A stretch of 64,000 bases of DNA from Saccharum officinarum (GCA_020631735.1 CM036160.1:115302680-115366679); one strand, 5' to 3'. Positions 21,708 to 34,340 are shown, counted from the first letter of the stretch. Notes: generated by a model from the sequence alone, not told the origin. Numbers and translations are program-made.

Positions 21708-24700
21708 ATGCTCGTCGCGACACCGGCCCCAGCCCCAGCCTCGGAGACCAAGCGCATCCAGACCTTAGCGCTAACCAAGGAGGAGAAGCCATCCTCTTCC
21801 TCCAAGGACAAGAAAGAAGAACAGGTACCAGTACCACTCACGCCGCGAACCAAACACATTAACCCTTTACAGTTCCCTGTACTAATAGCTAGCGCCGGAA
21901 ACTGATTGCATTAGCGTTCCCATACGCGTTGCTAAACCAAACAACATCCTAGGCTGAGGTTGATCAAAACGCTCATCTGCTACAGTAGTAGTACTTGTTG
22001 CATATGAGCATATTTCGATGAGTCCTGTGTATGAAGGATTCAATATACCACCCTTTTGCCTGCCCAACCTCGCTAGTACTACTTCTGTTGACCTAGTACA
22101 GAAGAAGCCTTAAGTTTTAACACCAACTTGCCACACAATCAGTGATGGATGAACAGAAAAAAGCACGATAAATATTTGACTGGAAAATATGTCTTAGAAA
22201 AATGTTATGTTAAGATGTCTTACTATAGATGTTATCTCTGTAACAAGTCTTTCGATTGCCTAAGAATATCTACATATAAGCCTGAACTTATACAATTTAA
22301 ATGTCCATGACTTGCAGGTCTTGCAGCAGCAAACAGAAGAAGACATGATAAGCAAGTTAGTTGATGACATCCTACTCTTGATCTTGGAAAATGTCAACTT
22401 AACAACATCAGTGAGGGCAAGCGTCTTGTCCAAACGATGGAGGCACCTCCCTTGGTTGCTCAGCCAACTCAGCATAGATATCAAGGACTTCCTTCACGAA
22501 CCATATGACCATGACCATCCCGCAGTGGATGACGTTGAAAAAGCAATGTCATCTCTAACAGAAGCAGTTAGGAACATGTTGGCTCTGACTCACAGAAAGT
22601 CTGTTATAACAAGGCTTTGCATTTCGTTCTTCATAACCAGTGGGTACTCAAACGAGGTTGGCCATCTTGTTAATGAAGCTATTGAAAATGGAATGGTAAA
22701 AGATATAGAACTCAAATGTGGCATTCAGATGATGCCTGCCACTCTTAGCGAGGAGGAGATGGCAAACCATGCGGATAGTGTGATTAGTTTCTTTCGAAAC
22801 TATCCTAATGTATATTGTTGCCTCACAAGCCTCTCCCTTTACAATGCAAGATTTGATGAATCGGATTTACATAATCTCCTTGCAAACAAGTGCACGGAAT
22901 TGCGTTATCTTTATCTAAACTATTGTGATACTGGCTTTTACACATCATTCAAGATTGACGTGCCAGACTCAAAACTCAATGTGCTAGAGTTTTCTCGTTG
23001 TACTTTTGATCAAGTTGAGTTGTTTTGCCTTCCAAAGCTAAAGCAAGTAATATGTGGCTTTTGGTTATGTCCATGTTTACCTATGACTTTGGGATATGTC
23101 CCATGCCTTAAGGAAGTAGAATTCTATGGAGCATTAACGGTTCATAGTGAACCATTCAAGTTAAGTGATGTTCTATGTGGCACATCATGCATAGATTCTC
23201 TAACATTGGATTTTTATGGACGAAAGGTAGTACATATTCATCTTCTGTAACTATGATCATCATTATTTGTTGTCACTTTTGCTTTTATATGCGTGCAAAA
23301 TTCGATGCGAAGTTATTCTCATACTGTGTTTTATGTGTATGTATGGCTTCCTTGATAAAAATAGTGTGACAGATCTGGTTCATGGTTTCTCTCTGAATAT
23401 GTAGTTTGTAGAATAAAATAAAGTGGTTTAAGGTTTTCAGTCCAAAAAATAGGAACAAGTTGGCTCTCTCAAGTATCCTTGATGTAATAACCCTAGCTAG
23501 AGCTCCAACAGTTCATGCCTAAATCCACATTCTGGAGCTGAAGCTCTTCAATGGTTCATAATGAACATAGTTGGTCAATTACATTCAAAACATTAAGTTT
23601 CTTACTTTTTCACTTCTCTCATCTCTGCAGATTTGGTTACAACCGGAAAAAGATCAACTTCGCTCAGGATTTAGCAATTTGAAGCAATTGTATCTACATG
23701 ATATCTTTGTTGGCTTTGGCCTTATGTGGACAACGACGCTTCTTGAAGCTGCGCCATCTCTTGAGATACTCAGAGTTGAGGTAGTTTTGCTTGTTTTGTT
23801 ATTCTTTAGTTTAGAAAAAAAATATATTAAAGAAAACAATCTAGTGACCTTTATAGATTAGTTTAATATATGCATTCATGTGAGATATAATCCTGAATTT
23901 TGCATTTAAGTGTAATTATTTCAATAAGTGATCTTTATAGTTTAATTTAGTATGCGTTCATGGGAGATGATAAGTGAGTCCTCTCTGACAAAAGAAGGCC
24001 CTGTATCATCCAATTGAAGTCTTGCATCATTTTCTTTATTTTGGATGATCTTTTTTTTTCCTCATGTTGGCTGGAAAGCGACACATCATTATATTGAGAA
24101 GGAAGAACGCAGTAAAAGAACATAACAGGCAAGTTCAAACTAAAGGCTTATGATGTGCCGCTGAAATTTGGGACCACCATTCAAGGGTGGTGCGATATTT
24201 GAAGTTCTTTAATTGAATAATTGGTCTATAAACCACTTGTAGTATGAGTTAGAGCTATAATGGTTTTTTTCACGCTGAATAAATGTCACTCCCCTCATCT
24301 TGTATATGCTAAGAGGTAGTAGTTGCTTTAATTCCACCTTGCGAAAAGGAGCAACATTTTACGCCAGAATGCTTGGATAATGATATAATATGCACTTATG
24401 ATCCACATCCACCACCTCCTTAATCAGCTTAATCTACTGGAAAAACTACAACAATTTAGGATCTTTGATGGTACACACACAAGAACATAGATTCGTCTCA
24501 AAAGCAAGGGTGACTGTTTCCTCTGTCCTGAATGGTATATAAATCAGTTTGGAGTTAGTAATAAGTAGCCACTTTCTAAAATTGTATACAGTGTCACTAC
24601 AAAGGGTAGCAGCAAAGAAATGATGGTGCATGGATAACTAAACCCACTGTCCAAAGTGGGGCTGTGATTGTGGCATTGTGCACATATTGGTTACTGTGCT

Positions 24701-25181
24701 CTATTCCATTACTTCCCTGCATATGAAGAATTATGACTAGTGAATAGAAAAGGCTTTAGTTTATTTTTATTTATATTTAATAAAAAGGCTTGATTGTGCT
24801 TTGCCCATGTAGCTATATGATCACCGGCGATGCCAAGACGAAGAGAAAAAGAAGCAGATTTATGGAGAAAGAACTAATGCACCTTGGGAGGTATCAAAGT
24901 CTTCGCCCCCACCACACTCTTCACTGAAAGAGCTCCAACTCTTTGGTTTCAATGCAACAGAGCAACATATAGCATTTATAGGAGCCGTGATGGAGCGAGC
25001 TTCAAACTTGCAGTCAGTTGTTCTGAAGGAACATTACTGCAAGTCCTGTGATGCGGTCATTATTCCGAATTTTGTTGAATGTGGATTTCCAAAGAACAAG
25101 GACGAACAGGATAAGATAAGGAACCGGTTCACCACCTGTGCCCAAATAATTTTTAGGGAAGACGACTTTTCCAGTGTTTGA
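21708..25181 (+). CDS. F-box/LRR-like protein, four exons, 514 aa
   Basis: Exons 21708-21824, 22318-23226, 23631-23780 and 24813-25181, all phase 0 with GT/AG borders and a TGA stop at 25179. Exon 1 encodes a Pro/Lys/Ser-rich leader (MLVATPAPAPASETKR). An F-box-like motif follows at about residues 51-90 (ISKLVDDILLLILENV, VLSKRWRHLPW). Irregular leucine-rich repeats come next (LTSLSLYNARFDESDLHNLL, LNVLEFSRCTFDQVELF, SNLKQLYLHDI), then an FBD-like C-terminus (SSLKELQLFGFNATEQHIAF, LQSVVLKEHYCK). Such proteins are substrate receptors of SCF (Skp1-Cullin-F-box) ubiquitin ligases; the substrate cannot be told from sequence. Start choice: 21708 is the first ATG in the frame that splices in phase to exon 2. 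No stop or frameshift is seen. Confidence 0.85.
23781..24812 (+). other. Large third intron of the F-box gene
   Basis: About 1 kb, AT-rich, with GT...AG ends. I see no recognisable transposon end or ORF. Confidence 0.6.
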
Positions 25182-25742
25182 GGGTGTTCTATTACGCTGC
25201 TAAGCTTGTGGGAGGTGCGGTGCGGAATAAAAACTCTGGTGGGAAGGTGTCGGTGTCTGTCATGTACTTTTCCATCCACCTGGCGGAGTCAGTCTTTTCT
25301 CCATTTTGTGTGGTTTCGAGATGAGAAGAGATACCTAAGAACTATATATATACTTCTATCATTTGTGCCCCCCTCATAGCTTTGATTGTGTTGCCTTAAA
25401 TTTTCATACAATGCCAGTATGCCACGCTGCGATCTTTGTCCACCCTTTTAAACGGGTAAATTTTATAGAGCTCAGAAAACTACATGAAAAAAAGGAGGCT
25501 GGAAATCTGTTCTATCTAGAAGCGTAGAAAAAAGTGCGTCACATGGACCTCTAACTAGCATCTGTCTAAGCATATAAAACAGTATTCGTGTACAAACGTC
25601 TCTATGTAAAGATGCACATGCATGCAATCCAATTTAATCGTCTTCTATTTGGAACGATAATATTTCAACAAAGCATCCAATTTAAAAATAGTTTTCATCA
25701 TTAGAATGTCGTACTTTTTTTTGCAGAATTTGAAATCCATTA

Positions 25743-25793
<51 letters not shown>

Positions 25794-26260
25794 AAATATT
25801 TTAAATTTGTAAATTTACAAGTGTTATACCATGAGCGCGAGCATAGAAAAATCGTGATAGTTCTCTTCTTTTCTAAAATTTGAATCACTGCATGTTTGTG
25901 TGAAAAGGTTCTGTTCATAGAATCTCTTGCATTAGGGATAAATACTAAAATTTGGTTGCATAGAAATTTGTTGACACGTTCATAGTAATTTTAAGTTTCT
26001 TGGTATTCTCTAAAATTTTAAATTTGAATCACGTCAAGTTCGTTTGATAGCTATGGTTGTATAAACTCATACAGTCAGGTATTTCTATTTCTATATAATA
26101 TTAAAGAGTAGGTATTTCTATAATATTAAAGAGTGAAACATTTCTTCCAACCCGTTTATATACCATAGTTTTAGGTAGTGTACATATGAGTGGCAGAGTA
26201 TTTATCAAACCGTTCGAGATGCTCTGACACGGTAAAAAGGTGCAGTCACACAGCACCTAA
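25182..26260. other. Intergenic: F-box 3' UTR, then AT-rich sequence
   Basis: Nothing coding is visible apart from the TA microsatellite listed separately. A polyadenylation site probably lies within the first 250 bases after the stop, but I cannot fix it. Confidence 0.5.
25746..25791. repeat. (TA)n microsatellite
   Basis: About 22 uninterrupted TA repeats. Likely length-polymorphic. Confidence 0.95.
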
Positions 26261-26445
26261 GGGGGTGTTTGGTTCCCCTTGGTTTTTTTTACACATGCAT
26301 AGAATGTTAAACATAGATTAATTACGAAACTAATTACACAGATTGAGATTAATTTACGAGATAAATCTATTAAACGTAATTAGTCTATTATTTGTATCCG
26401 AATACTCTATAATCAATCCTATGGTTAACACCTGTTAAAGTTTAA
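26261..26445. mobile_element. Partial MITE (Tourist-like)
   Basis: It starts GGGGGTGTTTGGTTCC and has the interior typical of grass Tourist-like elements (ACTAATTACACAG, GTAATTAGTC). The matching right terminal repeat is absent, so it is truncated or very decayed. Confidence 0.5.
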
Positions 26446-26465
26446 TAGGCCCTACAACCATGGTG

Positions 26466-27170
26466 TCTCTGTCTCTGTGAAGCACTGCGGCCGCTCGACT
26501 CTAAGCATGCAAAAGGCAAATGTAATGGCCGTTGTTGAAGACCAAACAACCAACAACGAGTGCATCACACATCACACTGAGAGCAGCGGTAGGTAGGGTC
26601 CTATCGGGTGGACCGTGGATGCCTTTCTACACTACATGAGTACTAGAAACATGGTCCAATTAGTTTCTACAAAAGCACAAACATGGTCCAATCTGCTTTT
26701 TTTTTAAAAAAAAATGTGTGTGGGGGAGAGAAAGGACAGGGTTCAATCTGCGGAGAACTGAAGATGGCCGCGGCCACACACACAGGGGCGGCAAACCAGG
26801 TCGACACACGCGCAAGGAGAAGGATAGGCCGCCGCCCCTGGCGTGTCATCCGGCCCGGGCCGGGCCGGCATTGCCAACATTGACGCTTGTGCGGCTGTAG
26901 GGGGAGCCGCCGGAATAATCCACCCGACGGCACGACGAAACAGATCTTCACTTCCGCTCCAGTGCACTGAACTTGCCGCGTAGACGGTGGATCACCTGCC
27001 TGCCCGCATCGAGCGTTCCCTGTCAGCGGTTTTCGCACGCCGCGACCTGTGCCGGCTCCGGCGGCGGCGGTGAACAAAAGGGGCTTCAAGTTTCAGGCAA
27101 TGCTCTGCCTCTGCCACTCTGCTCTGTCTGTTCAGGTAACCTGTATCTTCTCTTTCTGTTTTCGGACAAA
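26466..27170. other. GC-rich intergenic block, no supported gene
   Basis: 26760-27070 is GC-rich with short open frames on both strands but no recognisable protein and no consistent splice structure. I treat it as non-coding. Confidence 0.4.
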
Positions 27171-27418
27171 GGTTGTGTTTACTTCTAAAAAAAAAAAAGT
27201 ACTGTGCAAACAAAAGATTCCCCGTCACATCAAACTTGCGATACATGCATGGAGTACTAAATGTAGATGAAATCAAAAACTAATTGTACAGCTTGGTTGT
27301 ACTTTGCGAGACGAACGTTTTGAACCTAATTAGTCAACGGTTGAACACTATTTACCAAATAAAGTCAAAACATACTATAGTACTTTTTCTACGCCTTTTC
27401 GCGGAACTAAACACACCC
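27171..27418. mobile_element. Tourist-like MITE
   Basis: Left end GGTTGTGTTTACTTC pairs with right end GAACTAAACACACCC. Interior motifs CTAATTGTACAG and CCTAATTAGTC match the other copies nearby. About 248 bp. Confidence 0.7.
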
Positions 27419-27858
27419 AAAGCTGCCGACCTGGCCAGCAAAGCTCTTGCCTGCTGGTGGAGTGCCATGGGCTACGAAGGGGGCCTTTCGGCTCTGAACA
27501 CCTCCTTTTTCTTTGTCACAAGTATGTGACTGTGACAGGGAAGATCATGTCACACCCTGTTCCTTTTTGCTCACCATGTTCGCTGGATGGTTTCTGACTG
27601 ACTGATTCTATAGATGCTGATTTATTGTGAGAGAAAAAATACTGACTGGCTGATAAATACAGATAAGCATGAGCGAATAGGGTGATGTCTCGATGGAAGT
27701 TTGGCCATGCGGATTTGTACGTGCAAGTAGGGCCGGCCGGCTGCCGGTCCCGGTTTTGGTTTACTGCACGGACAGCCCCAACCATAAGTCCGTAACAGAT
27801 AACACTGGGAGAAAGAAAACAGCAGATATGTTCAAAGCAACGCAAGTGCACGAGTACT

Positions 27859-28158
27859 GGGGAACCGAGCGTAGCTCGGGTGGTGAGCGCTCCCGGAGCG
27901 GAGGCCACCGGTCACGGGTTCGAGCTCGCTCGGCCGCGTGATTTCCCACCGGGAACAGTAGTTCCCAAATAAATTTCGTTGCCTCGCACGGACGTGGCAC
28001 CACTGTCATATCTATCAGCCGTGTACTTCTAGCCTTAGATATAAGTTGTAGGTCTAGCTTACGCACTAGGGGTGTGAGTGTGTGCGTGTGGTGTGAGTTA
28101 GCGCGTGAGTTCAGATGCTATAGCTTGTAATAGAAGGGTGAGGCAATAAAAAAAAAAA
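27859..28158 (+). mobile_element. tRNA-derived SINE with target-site duplication
   Basis: The head has a Pol III box A (TAGCTCGGGTGG, 27872-27883) and box B (GGTTCGAGCTC, 27917-27927). The tail is ...GTGAGGCAATA followed by poly(A). A perfect 15-bp duplication AAGTGCACGAGTACT flanks it (27844-27858 and 28159-28173). The intact duplication indicates a fairly recent insertion. It has no ORF and depends on LINE machinery. Confidence 0.9.
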
Positions 28159-28245
28159 AAGTGCACGAGTACTTTGTACTTAACCGCCTACTCTTTCCGT
28201 AACCCGGTCGCTTTGGTCAGCGACGGCTGCCACTGTTAAAACTAA

Positions 28246-28474
28246 GGCTCCGTTTGGTTTGACGTTAAAGTTTAACAAACACTGTAGTATTTTCGTTTTA
28301 TTTGATAAAAAGTTTTCAATCTTGGACTAATTAGGTTTAATAGATTCGTCTCGTAAATTACTCCTAATCTGTGCCGACATGCATGCAATTAGTCTACATT
28401 TAGTACTCCATACATTTAAGGGAACATTGATGTGATGGAAGTTAAACTTTAACTCCTCCAAACCAAACGGGGCC
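28246..28474. mobile_element. Tourist-like MITE, TAA target duplication
   Basis: Ends GGCTCCGTTTGGTTTG and CAAACCAAACGGGGCC are inverted repeats. TAA flanks both sides (28243-28245, 28475-28477), as for PIF/Harbinger-derived MITEs. 229 bp. Confidence 0.85.
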
Positions 28475-28684
28475 TAAGACCTTTTGAGTATATATGACAG
28501 TTTGCCAGCACTAAACACTGTAACTGGAGAACGATGGTCACCAGAGTGACGTTATGGACAAAGGAACCCGTTTGTATATTCATATTCCAGAAGAGCCCAA
28601 GCTTCTTCCGTCTTCTGTTCTTCGCCACCTACTACGGTTCGTTCCAACAAGTTGCACGCATGCATGGCATCATTTGCCCAGTTA

Positions 28685-28926
28685 GGCCACGTTTAGTTCC
28701 CAAAAAATTTAAGATTCCCCGTCAGTTCGTCACATCAAATATTTAGACACATGTATAGAGCATTAAATATAGACGAAAAGAAAAACTAATTACACAGTTT
28801 GGTAGAAAACTACAAGATGAATCTTTTGAGCCTAATTAGTACATGATTAGATACTAATTGATAAATACAAACGAAAATGCTACGGTAACCGAAGCCAAAA
28901 AAAAAATTCACGAACTAAATGCAGCC
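28685..28926. mobile_element. Tourist-like MITE, TTA target duplication
   Basis: Ends GGCCACGTTTAGTTCC and GAACTAAATGCAGCC form an imperfect inverted repeat. TTA is duplicated at 28682-28684 and 28927-28929. 242 bp. Confidence 0.85.
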
Positions 28927-28958
28927 TTAATTCACAGCACATTCTGACTTTTTATTAA

Positions 28959-29221
28959 GGCCTGGTTTAGCTACCAAATTTTGCACACCCTAAAATATTG
29001 TAGACCATTGTAGTATTTTGTTTTTATTTGGTAAAAATTGTCTAAACATTGATTAAATATGCTCAAAATGTTCGTCTCGCAAAGTACAACAAAACTGTGC
29101 AATTAGTTTTTGATTCCATCTACATTTAGTACTTCATATATGTGCCGGTATTTTGATGTGACGAAAAATCTTCTTTTTACATGGTGAAATTTAAGGTGAA
29201 TTTAGGAAAATAAACCAGCCC
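28959..29221. mobile_element. Tourist-like MITE, TAA target duplication
   Basis: Ends GGCCTGGTTTAG and AATAAACCAGCCC are inverted repeats. TAA is at 28956-28958 and 29222-29224. It lies only 32 bp after the previous MITE. Confidence 0.8.
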
Positions 29222-29224
29222 TAA

Positions 29225-30300
29225 AACGCCAACGTCCCCGGCGGATTCTGATGTGAGCCGCGAGCGGAGTCCACCCAACAGCCGTACCGGACTGCACAGA
29301 ATATTCAAAGGCAAAAGCGGGGCAGCCTTCTCCTCCCATTTGTTCCTTCTCCGTATTTAATTCAGCCGTAGTGTATAATAAATAGATAATTAATGCAGCA
29401 TTTACTCTCCCAGCAGTCCCACTGCACTATTGAAATACTATTGCTCAGATCAAATTTTAATTTCTCAACCATGCAACCGTCTCTTCTACTGTCCAAACCC
29501 TCGAACTTATTGACGTTTATCAGTTGAAACGATGTTCTTGGAATGGCTAAAACGTGTCAAGTCCAAAGATAGTTTTTTGGCCTCTATATACTGTATGTCC
29601 TTTTCAAAAGTTGGCCAAGTCCGGTGATGTACAAGAAACTACTACTCCCTGCTTGTTTTTACTTGGTCACCAACCCAATCCAAACCAACTTATTGGCAAG
29701 ACAAAACGATTCTCTTGTCATCGTGAACCGTCTCCATGATCGAGATTCCGAAATTACTGTGAAGAGAGCTTAAGAAACGGGTAATTGGGCGCGGCGGAGA
29801 GACTTATTATATAGACTTATTATATAGACTAGTAGTATGCCTATGCTAACGCTACCGTAACATTCGAGTGTGTAAATTAGAACCATACAAAGATATCACA
29901 ATTGGTACTCCCTCAAAGTACATTCCAATGTTTTCCTTTATGGATAATTACATTGCAACTCCATTAATTGCACATACAACTACATGCATAATTGGATTTT
30001 GCCGCGAATCCTGACCTGAGTAGTGGAAATAACCTCCACCGCAACACCAACACATGTATCATTAGCACATTGCATACTTAATAAATTAATAATGCGGTAA
30101 AACAAGTTATAATATCTAGTAGACATGCACATGCAACACACACGTGTCTTTCAAAATTAATTTCTTGGAACAAAACATTACAATGCCATCTCTTAGATGT
30201 GTTATGAATTTTTTTCGTTGAGGATGAACCTCGACCTGCACCTAACCTTTTGTGTCTTGTCTATTAGCAACACCCCAAAACTTGTCTTTAAGGTGGAACT
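29225..30300. other. Intergenic, no gene seen
   Basis: AT-rich. It contains a small direct repeat GACTTATTATATA around 29801-29829. No coding structure is visible. Confidence 0.5.
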
Positions 30301-30883
30301 TTAGCACACTTGGATGATCTTGACTCTGGCAGGGTCATTGATAGGTCCGAGTGAGGTCTCCAATCTCATCTTAGTCTCTGGTGGGTGATCAAGCATCACG
30401 CTTTGACCTGCCACATGAAGTGAAGTGCGATGCAAGGAACCCAACTGCCATTTGTGTTAGACCACAAAATATGAGTGACTAAATGAAACGGAGAAAAAAA
30501 AGAGATCTTTACCTTAGAACCAAACAAGAAAAATAGTACCTGTTTAGTTTTGCTTCTTCACATAAGCATTCCGAGAAGAGAACTAAATCGCACCAATAAA
30601 TTAGTTATGAAGTCTATGGCTTGTTTTTTTTCATTTACGAAACACTATGGATTGACATAATGTGAGATTCTCTCGTCACAGTTTAATTGTCCATAGTTGA
30701 CCCTCTGGCATTCACATTTCCAAAACATGTGCAGAATAGATAAGACAGAAAGGGATATGGTGCTGAGTGCCTTACCAACTTAGCCAGAAGTAGGGAGATG
30801 GCCTGCATTGGCTGAGCACCAGCTTGGAGGACTCCAGCTTCTTCAGACAATCCCTACATCGTTGTTCATCGGCTCCACATACC
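30301..30883 (-). other. Two candidate minus-strand 3' exons of an unknown gene
   Basis: Minus-strand exon 30883-30776 (CTGTGCAG acceptor, GTAAGG donor) is open in one frame: VCGADEQRCRDCLKKLESSK, continuing to SQCRPSPYFWLS; it is Cys-rich. A terminal stretch 30444-30301, after an AG, reads LGSLHRTSLHVAGQSVMLDH, continues to NDPARVKIIQVC and stops. The two phases do not fit each other directly (2 leftover bases against phase 0), so an exon may be missing between them or one call is wrong. I do not recognise the protein. The sequences look coding rather than random. Low certainty. Confidence 0.3.
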
Positions 30884-31561
30884 CTGCACAGGAACAAGGA
30901 ACCAGAGAAAATCTTCAGACAAGAACTACCCATCTCAGCTGGGGCTTTTCATCGAACACCTGAGGGGGGCACCCCTGTTCCCATGTGGCATAGCAAAGAA
31001 TAAGTAGCACGGGTGGAGGCGGCAAGGCAACTGACTGGTGTCGGGTGTGACAAAAAAATAGATCATATTGATATTACCAAAAAAGACATAGATATTTTAT
31101 AAATCCTAACATCGCTTTTACAATTTAGTTTTCTCCCCTATGGAAATAAGCAAATATGTCAGGGGCCAAATAATCAAATGTGCCCACTGTACCAGAACTT
31201 GTTCCTCTGGGTAACCCAGCTCTAGCTAGTGCAGTTGTGTGTTGCCTAAATCTAACTTAACACAAAGAACTAAACTGAGATGATATACTTGTTTGGGATA
31301 AGCACCAACTCCCAGAATTGCACAGTGGAAAACTTATATGTGCTACCAATTTGAAGTTTGGATTATCCATATTCCACCCACCAACAGATCGTGCTAAGAG
31401 ACAAACCAAAATAATCAAATAAAAAGAAGGGAAGCCAAGCAAACGGGAGCAAAGAAAGAATGGACTGATAATGGCTGCTCAGGTGCTCTTGCTAGCCTCA
31501 ATTCTTTACACTGCTAGACGCCTAGACCCTAATAAGACCCCGTCAACAGAGAAGGCAAATA

Positions 31562-33289
31562 TTAGTACGACCAAAAACAAGAGGAAGCAACAACCACAGG
31601 ATCTGGCTGGTAGGGCGTTCCCTGGCCTAGTTTTCTTGGATGTACGTTCAGGCGTTCAGCATCATCATCACTCTGTAAACAAACAGAGATGACAACAATA
31701 AGAGGCATGGTAATTCCACAAGTAGATATAGAAGGGAAGCGACCACGCGAGTAGTATTTAATTTGGATAGAACCATGATGCTATTTAGGTGAAAGCATGG
31801 AGGATCTACCTCATGAGCAACTGCTTTGTCCAGTTGAAGCTCGCAGCACGCGCGAGAACGTCCACTGATATATTCTTTGGTCCTGCAAAACAAAAGTGAT
31901 ACAAGATAAGTGTTTATGGTAGAAGTGAAAAGCACACGTGGTTACATACATTGATGTGCACACTGCTCTCTCTCTCTCCCCCCCTCCCCCCCACCACACC
32001 CCAACAACAACAATTAGAAGACATGTGTCTTGTCAGGAATTATCAAAGCAGTAACTGAAACATGGACACTATCACACAGTGTAGTGGTTTAAGAGGAAGC
32101 GTCATGCTAAAATGGTCATATGAAAATGAAATTTATCAGCGTACATTTTCAGTCAGAGGCTTTCGGGTACAGATCAGCTCTCCTCACCTGGAAGAACAAT
32201 AACAGTTATAAGAATAAAAAGGTATGTTTCTTATCATGTATGCTCATGCTAATTTCCTTGTTCAGCTGTGAAAAAGGGAGTATATTTATGCCGGGTCTAA
32301 CCGAATGTAAAATAGGATATGTCTCAGTATGTCAAAACATGAGGAATACAAAAATTGCAGACAATTAAGTAATGAATTATAGGGTTGCCTAATAGATCTC
32401 TTGGTGAGATAAGTCAGTGAACAATCAGTAATAATGATATTGTTTACAGTTTATAAAATTTTAATTTTTCTCTTAAAAAATGCGAGGTAAATTTCAGGCC
32501 ATTCAGCTCACAATAGCGATGAATGGGACAACCAACATGGTGTGTTTTGTTTTGCATACCTGAACTATACAAAGATCTACCTTAAGAGTTTATACCTTAC
32601 TCTGTCTGTGGTCATGAAAGCATGAAATAGGTCTCTAAAAGTGAATCTTAGATGTGGCTTATGTTACATTAAACACTCACAATTCATTAAACACATCAAG
32701 GCTATGAAACCAAACAGAAGAAGCCACTGTAACTTTGGCAGCTTTCATATTTGGTCGTATTGTTGCCATGGTGCCTGTCTTTCTTCTGCCCAGCTTCTAA
32801 AGCATCCACTGCTCTTGCACAGAGCACTGCACTGGTTAATCATGCCTATGCTGTGGCTTATCAATGATTCTTGGGCGTGGTCCTGTGCCCGCGCATCTTA
32901 ATCAAAAACCATGAAGAAAGTCCCTCCTTTTAACAACTTGAGGTAAAATTCGGTGGACACTTTTCAGGCAGTAAAAAAATGACCAATTACTGACCTAGCA
33001 CTTACGTGTTCCCAAACGGCAGGGAAGAGCAAGCATCATACAATAATTCTAAAATCCCAAAATCTAATTGAGGACAAAAAAAAACTCAATCACGTCAAAT
33101 AAAATGCATGCAGAAACCACCCAGAAAGCTAATCCATGCAGAGATTTACCTGAAGATGCTCCATCGGTTGGATGTTGGCTGCAGTGTATCCCTGGAACAG
33201 GCGGCCTTGGGAGGAGCTGGCGTCCGCCTACGCCTCCGCCGACGAGGCAGGGGTGAGGAGAGAGCGCTTGTCACCCAGACCTCCACCAT
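31562..33289 (-). CDS. Candidate three-exon minus-strand gene, 107 aa, unknown
   Basis: Minus-strand exons 33289-33150, 31882-31810 and 31672-31562 join in phase (2, then 0). Borders are good: CTTCAG|GTAAATC, TTTTGCAG|GA, CATGAG|GTAGATC, TTTACAG|AG. The product starts MVEVWVTSALSSPLPRRRRR, passes SNRWSIFR|TKEYISGRSRACC, and ends QPDPVVVASSCFWSY then TAA. Composition is unusual, with an Arg run near the N-terminus, and I know no such family. It may be a non-coding spliced RNA or the remnant of a larger gene continuing toward 30301. An alternative GC-rich frame (33689-33228) encodes a Pro/Ala/Ser-rich stretch and could be part of exon 1 instead. Confidence 0.35.
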
Positions 33290-33729
33290 GCTGCCGCTGC
33301 CGCCTTTGGCCTCCAGGACACACAGATCCGGTGAGGGAAGCAAGATATTGGAGGAGAGAGGATAAAGAGCCAACAATGCACAAACCATGGGGTGCGGGGC
33401 TGGCCTTTGGCGGGGAGCTGCTCTCCGTGCTAGGAGGAACCGGGGCCGGTGCGTCGGCACTTGTAGTGGGTGGCGGCGGCGGCACGGCCTCGGTGAGGGC
33501 GGCGGCTCTCTTGGGGAGTAGTAATTCCGTGATGGTCTTTTTTTTCCGTGATCGTAGAGATTCGAACCTGACCGGCGGCGGAAGCGCGCGGGGTGCGGGG
33601 CGGAAGCGCGGGGTGGGGGTTGAGTTTGAAGCTTGCATCAAACTTTTATCTGCGGCCATCACATTTGATTTAGGTGTTTTATTAGCCATTGATTTTAACA
33701 GAGCTAAAATCTTGTGTATATTTTTCTAG

Positions 33730-34340
33730 GTGCATAATGGTTAGAGACTCTCAGCGGAGGACGTTTTACTGGGTGGACCAAGTATAATTTAACTCTTCCA
33801 TTATACTAGAGATTAATAAGAGAATAAACAAATGAAAGGTGACAAGTGGCACAAGAATAATACAAGGCCCTGGAAGCATAAATTTGGGCAATTTGGAAGT
33901 TTAGTTAGAACATCATGGAAGAGCCAGACTAGACTTTGCATCTTTGATTATGAGAGGTCGCTGAGACTGAAGTGAGCATCTAAAAGTTCTTTTTGCTTGG
34001 CATATGTTTGTTCGATAAAGCTAGACCTACCAAGCCATTATCATACAAAGGGAGGATTTGTTACACATGCACATTTCTCTGTTTCTTTCTTTCTCTCTTA
34101 AAGTGTGTCACTCACGTCCCAAATTTTAAGGTTCTTTGAGCTTATCCTAACTCAAACTATTATAGGTTTCACCAATTTATAAAGAAAAGAATTGATATCT
34201 ACCAATTTTGTCCGATGATGTTCATTTGAAATCTTAAATATTATTATTTTTAAAAAATTAGTCAAATTTTAAGATATCTTGAATTAGAACAGTGCTCAGA
34301 ATACCTTATATTTTAGACGGAGTGAGGGATGTATTAATTT
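33730..34340. other. AT-rich intergenic sequence with a decayed Stowaway-like end
   Basis: 34295-34330 ends TATATTTTAGACGGAGTGAGG, resembling the 3' end of Stowaway-type MITEs. No left end can be identified. Nothing coding is seen. Confidence 0.35.

Noticed and set aside
26667..27089. Minus-strand open frame of 140 codons
   Set aside because: GC-rich, opposed by plus-strand frames, no domain, no consistent splice sites.
27872..27927. A functional tRNA gene
   Set aside because: Boxes A and B are present, but the sequence cannot fold as a full cloverleaf and continues into a SINE body with poly(A) and a target duplication.
33228..33689. Minus-strand Pro/Ala/Ser-rich frame of 153 codons
   Set aside because: Could be part of a first exon, but it has no recognisable domain and does not splice in phase to the better exon at 31882-31810; mentioned only as an alternative.
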